Shown one piece after another: positions 13,769 through 15,275 of a stretch of DNA of 15,275 nucleotides. The DNA comes from CAILLO01 sp964579735 (GTDB lineage: Bacteria > Bacillota > Clostridia > Saccharofermentanales > UBA5734), in NCBI GenBank assembly GCA_964579735.1, contig CAZOHH010000055.1, positions 1-15,275 of the forward strand, in the 5' to 3' direction. The position numbers and the translations under genes were made by a program. How positions within the stretch are numbered: position 1 is the first letter of the stretch; every line of letters begins with the position of its first letter. The notes below the pieces were generated by a model. The model had not been told where the DNA came from, searched no databases, and worked only from the letters and a program-made list of their open reading frames with translations.

Positions 13769-14716
13769 ATGAAAGCGAACATTGTGGCAACCACACTGAC
13801 CCTGCCCTGTGAGGAATGGCTCCAAATCCGCAGACAGGGCATCGGCGGCAGCGACGCCGGCATCATCCTGGGCCACAGCCCGTGGAGCACACGGCTGAAC
13901 CTCTGGAAGGAGAAGAAAGGACTCCTCGACGAGACCCCTGAAGAGTCTGAGGCGATGGTCTTCGGCCGCGCCCTCGAGAACGTCATCATCACCGAATTCC
14001 AGAACCGGACGGGCAAGCGTGTCTTCCACGTCAACGCAGTCCTGGCAAGCCGCGAAAACCCGTTCATGATCGCGAATCTGGATGGAAGAATCGTCGGCGA
14101 ACCAGCAGGTTTCGAATGTAAAACGAGCTATTCGGCCGACTACTGGGAGGACGGCAACATCCCCCCTCTCTACTATGACCAGGTCCAGCACTACTGCCAC
14201 GTGTGCGGCTACGAGGCCTTCTACGTGGCCGTCCTGATTCAGGGACGTCGTCTCATCTGGACGAAGGTCGAGCGGGACCAGGCCTACATCGACCACCTCA
14301 TCACAGAGGAGGCGGCGTTCTGGCAGCTCGTTGAAATCGGCATCCCGCCGGTACCGACGCCCGAAGAGGCACTGCGGCAGTTGCAGCTCGACTTCCCCGA
14401 ACCGAAGTCCGGGCTCGCAATCAATCTGGACAGCGACAAGGCGGAGCGCCTGCTCGCCGTGAAGCGCTCGCTGGAAAGCCTGGAGGCCGAGGAGGAGCAC
14501 CTGCGAGTCGAACTGCTCCAGGAGATGCAGGACGCGGAGCTCGGGCTCTACAAGGGGCAGGCGGGCACCGTGAAGGTGATTTGGAAGCTTGCGGACGGCC
14601 GCGTCTCGTTCGACACAGACCGGTTCAAGAAGGAACACCCCGATTTGTGGCCACAGTATCAGAGGCAAGGCGAAGCGAAGCGTGCCCCGCGGTTCTACCT
14701 CAACAGCGCCGCCTAG
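13769..14716 (+). CDS. YqaJ-type viral recombinase/exonuclease
   Basis: A 315-residue nuclease of the lambda-exonuclease-like PD-(D/E)xK superfamily. Marks in order: RRQGIGGSDAG (21-31), GRALE (66-70), the catalytic core D105 in NLDGRI with E116 and K118 in FECKTS, and YYDQVQHY (135-142). These enzymes resect double-stranded DNA 5' to 3' so that a partner annealing protein can recombine the resulting single strand. The C-terminal 100 residues contain a charged helical stretch (AERLLAVKRSLESLEAEEEHL), probably coiled coil. The start at 13769 has AAAGGAGAG upstream; the gap to radC is 14 bases. The next gene is a probable partner. Confidence 0.92.
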   Translation: MKANIVATTLTLPCEEWLQIRRQGIGGSDAGIILGHSPWSTRLNLWKEKKGLLDETPEESEAMVFGRALENVIITEFQNRTGKRVFHVNAVLASRENPFMIANLDGRIVGEPAGFECKTSYSADYWEDGNIPPLYYDQVQHYCHVCGYEAFYVAVLIQGRRLIWTKVERDQAYIDHLITEEAAFWQLVEIGIPPVPTPEEALRQLQLDFPEPKSGLAINLDSDKAERLLAVKRSLESLEAEEEHLRVELLQEMQDAELGLYKGQAGTVKVIWKLADGRVSFDTDRFKKEHPDLWPQYQRQGEAKRAPRFYLNSAA

Positions 14717-14738
14717 CCGGCGAGAAGGAGAAAAGACA

Positions 14739-15275
14739 ATGAGCAACAACGCACTGGCCGTCATCGACCGAATCGACACGGACATGGTCCGAGATGCGCA
14801 ACGTCGCATCGTCGGCTTCCACGCCCTGATCCAGACCCTGCTCGTCAAGGACATCGACTACGGCGTCATCCCGGGTGTCGCAAAGCCGACGCTGCTCAAA
14901 CCTGGCGCAGAGAAGATCGCCATGGAGCTCGGGTTGGCGCCGAACTACTCCGTCAACGACCGCACCCTCGACCTCGTGTCGGGGTTCATCCGCTACGAGA
15001 TCCTCTGCTCGCTGCTTCACGATGGGGAGGTCATCTCCCAGGCCATCGGGTCCTGCAGCTCGTTCGAATCGAAGTACCGGTACGCATGGGTCAGTGAAGC
15101 GGAGGCGGTAAGCAGCGGCATCGAGGCATCGGTAACCCGCAAGGACAGTTTCGGAAGAATCCGGGTCCGCATCCAGCGTCCCGACATGATGGATGTCGAC
15201 AACACGGTTCTGAAGATGAGCCAGAAGCGAGCCTTCGTATCCGCCGTGCTCGCGGTCGCCGCGCTGTCGAACCTG
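14739..15275 (+). CDS. Phage/ICE 'TLLKPGAEK' family protein, probable recombination partner (partial)
   Basis: An open frame of 179 codons with no stop before the window ends, so the gene is 3'-truncated by the window edge. The start ATG at 14739 has AGAAGGAG 8 bases upstream and lies 22 bases after the YqaJ stop. The translation carries marks of a family often found beside YqaJ nucleases in phages and ICEs: DYGVIPGVAKPTLLKPGAEK (40-59), SFESKYRY (about 108-115) and NTVLKMSQKRAFVSAVL near the end. Many relatives have a four-cysteine insert between the last two motifs; here a short Cys-free stretch takes its place. Members are usually called hypothetical. From position I infer a single-strand annealing or recombination-mediator role, unproven. 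Confidence 0.75.
   Translation, partial: MSNNALAVIDRIDTDMVRDAQRRIVGFHALIQTLLVKDIDYGVIPGVAKPTLLKPGAEKIAMELGLAPNYSVNDRTLDLVSGFIRYEILCSLLHDGEVISQAIGSCSSFESKYRYAWVSEAEAVSSGIEASVTRKDSFGRIRVRIQRPDMMDVDNTVLKMSQKRAFVSAVLAVAALSNL

Noticed and set aside
13235..14854. A 539-codon minus-strand open frame
   Set aside because: It is antisense to radC and yqaJ, both with catalytic motifs and good ribosome binding sites; it has no recognisable domain.

Overview
The window comes from a GC-rich bacterial chromosome. Sigma-70 type promoters, strong AGGAGG-type ribosome binding sites, a CCA-encoding tRNA gene, a BioY biotin transporter, a B12-dependent ribonucleotide reductase and a GalK of the 'GNHTDHQ' variant are together most like Bacillota or a related Gram-positive lineage. 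The exact taxon cannot be fixed from the sequence. Nine of the thirteen complete protein genes I list end in TAG, four in TGA and none in TAA.

Bases 1 to about 11,340 are ordinary chromosome. In order they hold: an AlbA_2/Schlafen-type ATPase regulator that seems to have lost the middle of its AlbA_2 domain (+); nrdJ, the adenosylcobalamin-dependent ribonucleotide reductase (-); a small SHOCT-domain membrane protein rich in His, Met and Cys (+); a TauE/SafE exporter (-) divergent from an MFS transporter, which is followed closely by bioY (+); a second, intact AlbA_2/HATPase regulator (-) with its own promoter and an upstream array of AAAACGTAAAT-like repeats; and tadA behind galK (-). A tRNA-Arg(CCU) gene with a strong promoter and an intrinsic terminator closes this part.

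The DNA changes just downstream of the tRNA. About 600 bases are visibly richer in A/T, have no recognisable gene, and carry three GTGTCTT direct repeats close to the tRNA end. A rightward, tightly spaced cluster then begins: a 67-residue membrane protein, an ArdC-like protein with a zinc-protease HExxH motif, a RadC-family JAB protein, a YqaJ-type recombination nuclease, and a gene of the phage/ICE 'TLLKPGAEK' family that runs off the window. This is the content of an integrated mobile element (prophage, ICE or plasmid-like island). The tRNA gene is the natural attachment site, but no integrase or second att copy lies inside the window.

The observations most worth following are the repeat array, which overlaps the -35 of the second AlbA_2 gene and looks like an autoregulatory operator; the internal deletion in the first AlbA_2 protein, visible by comparison with the second; and the tRNA-bounded recombination/anti-restriction island.
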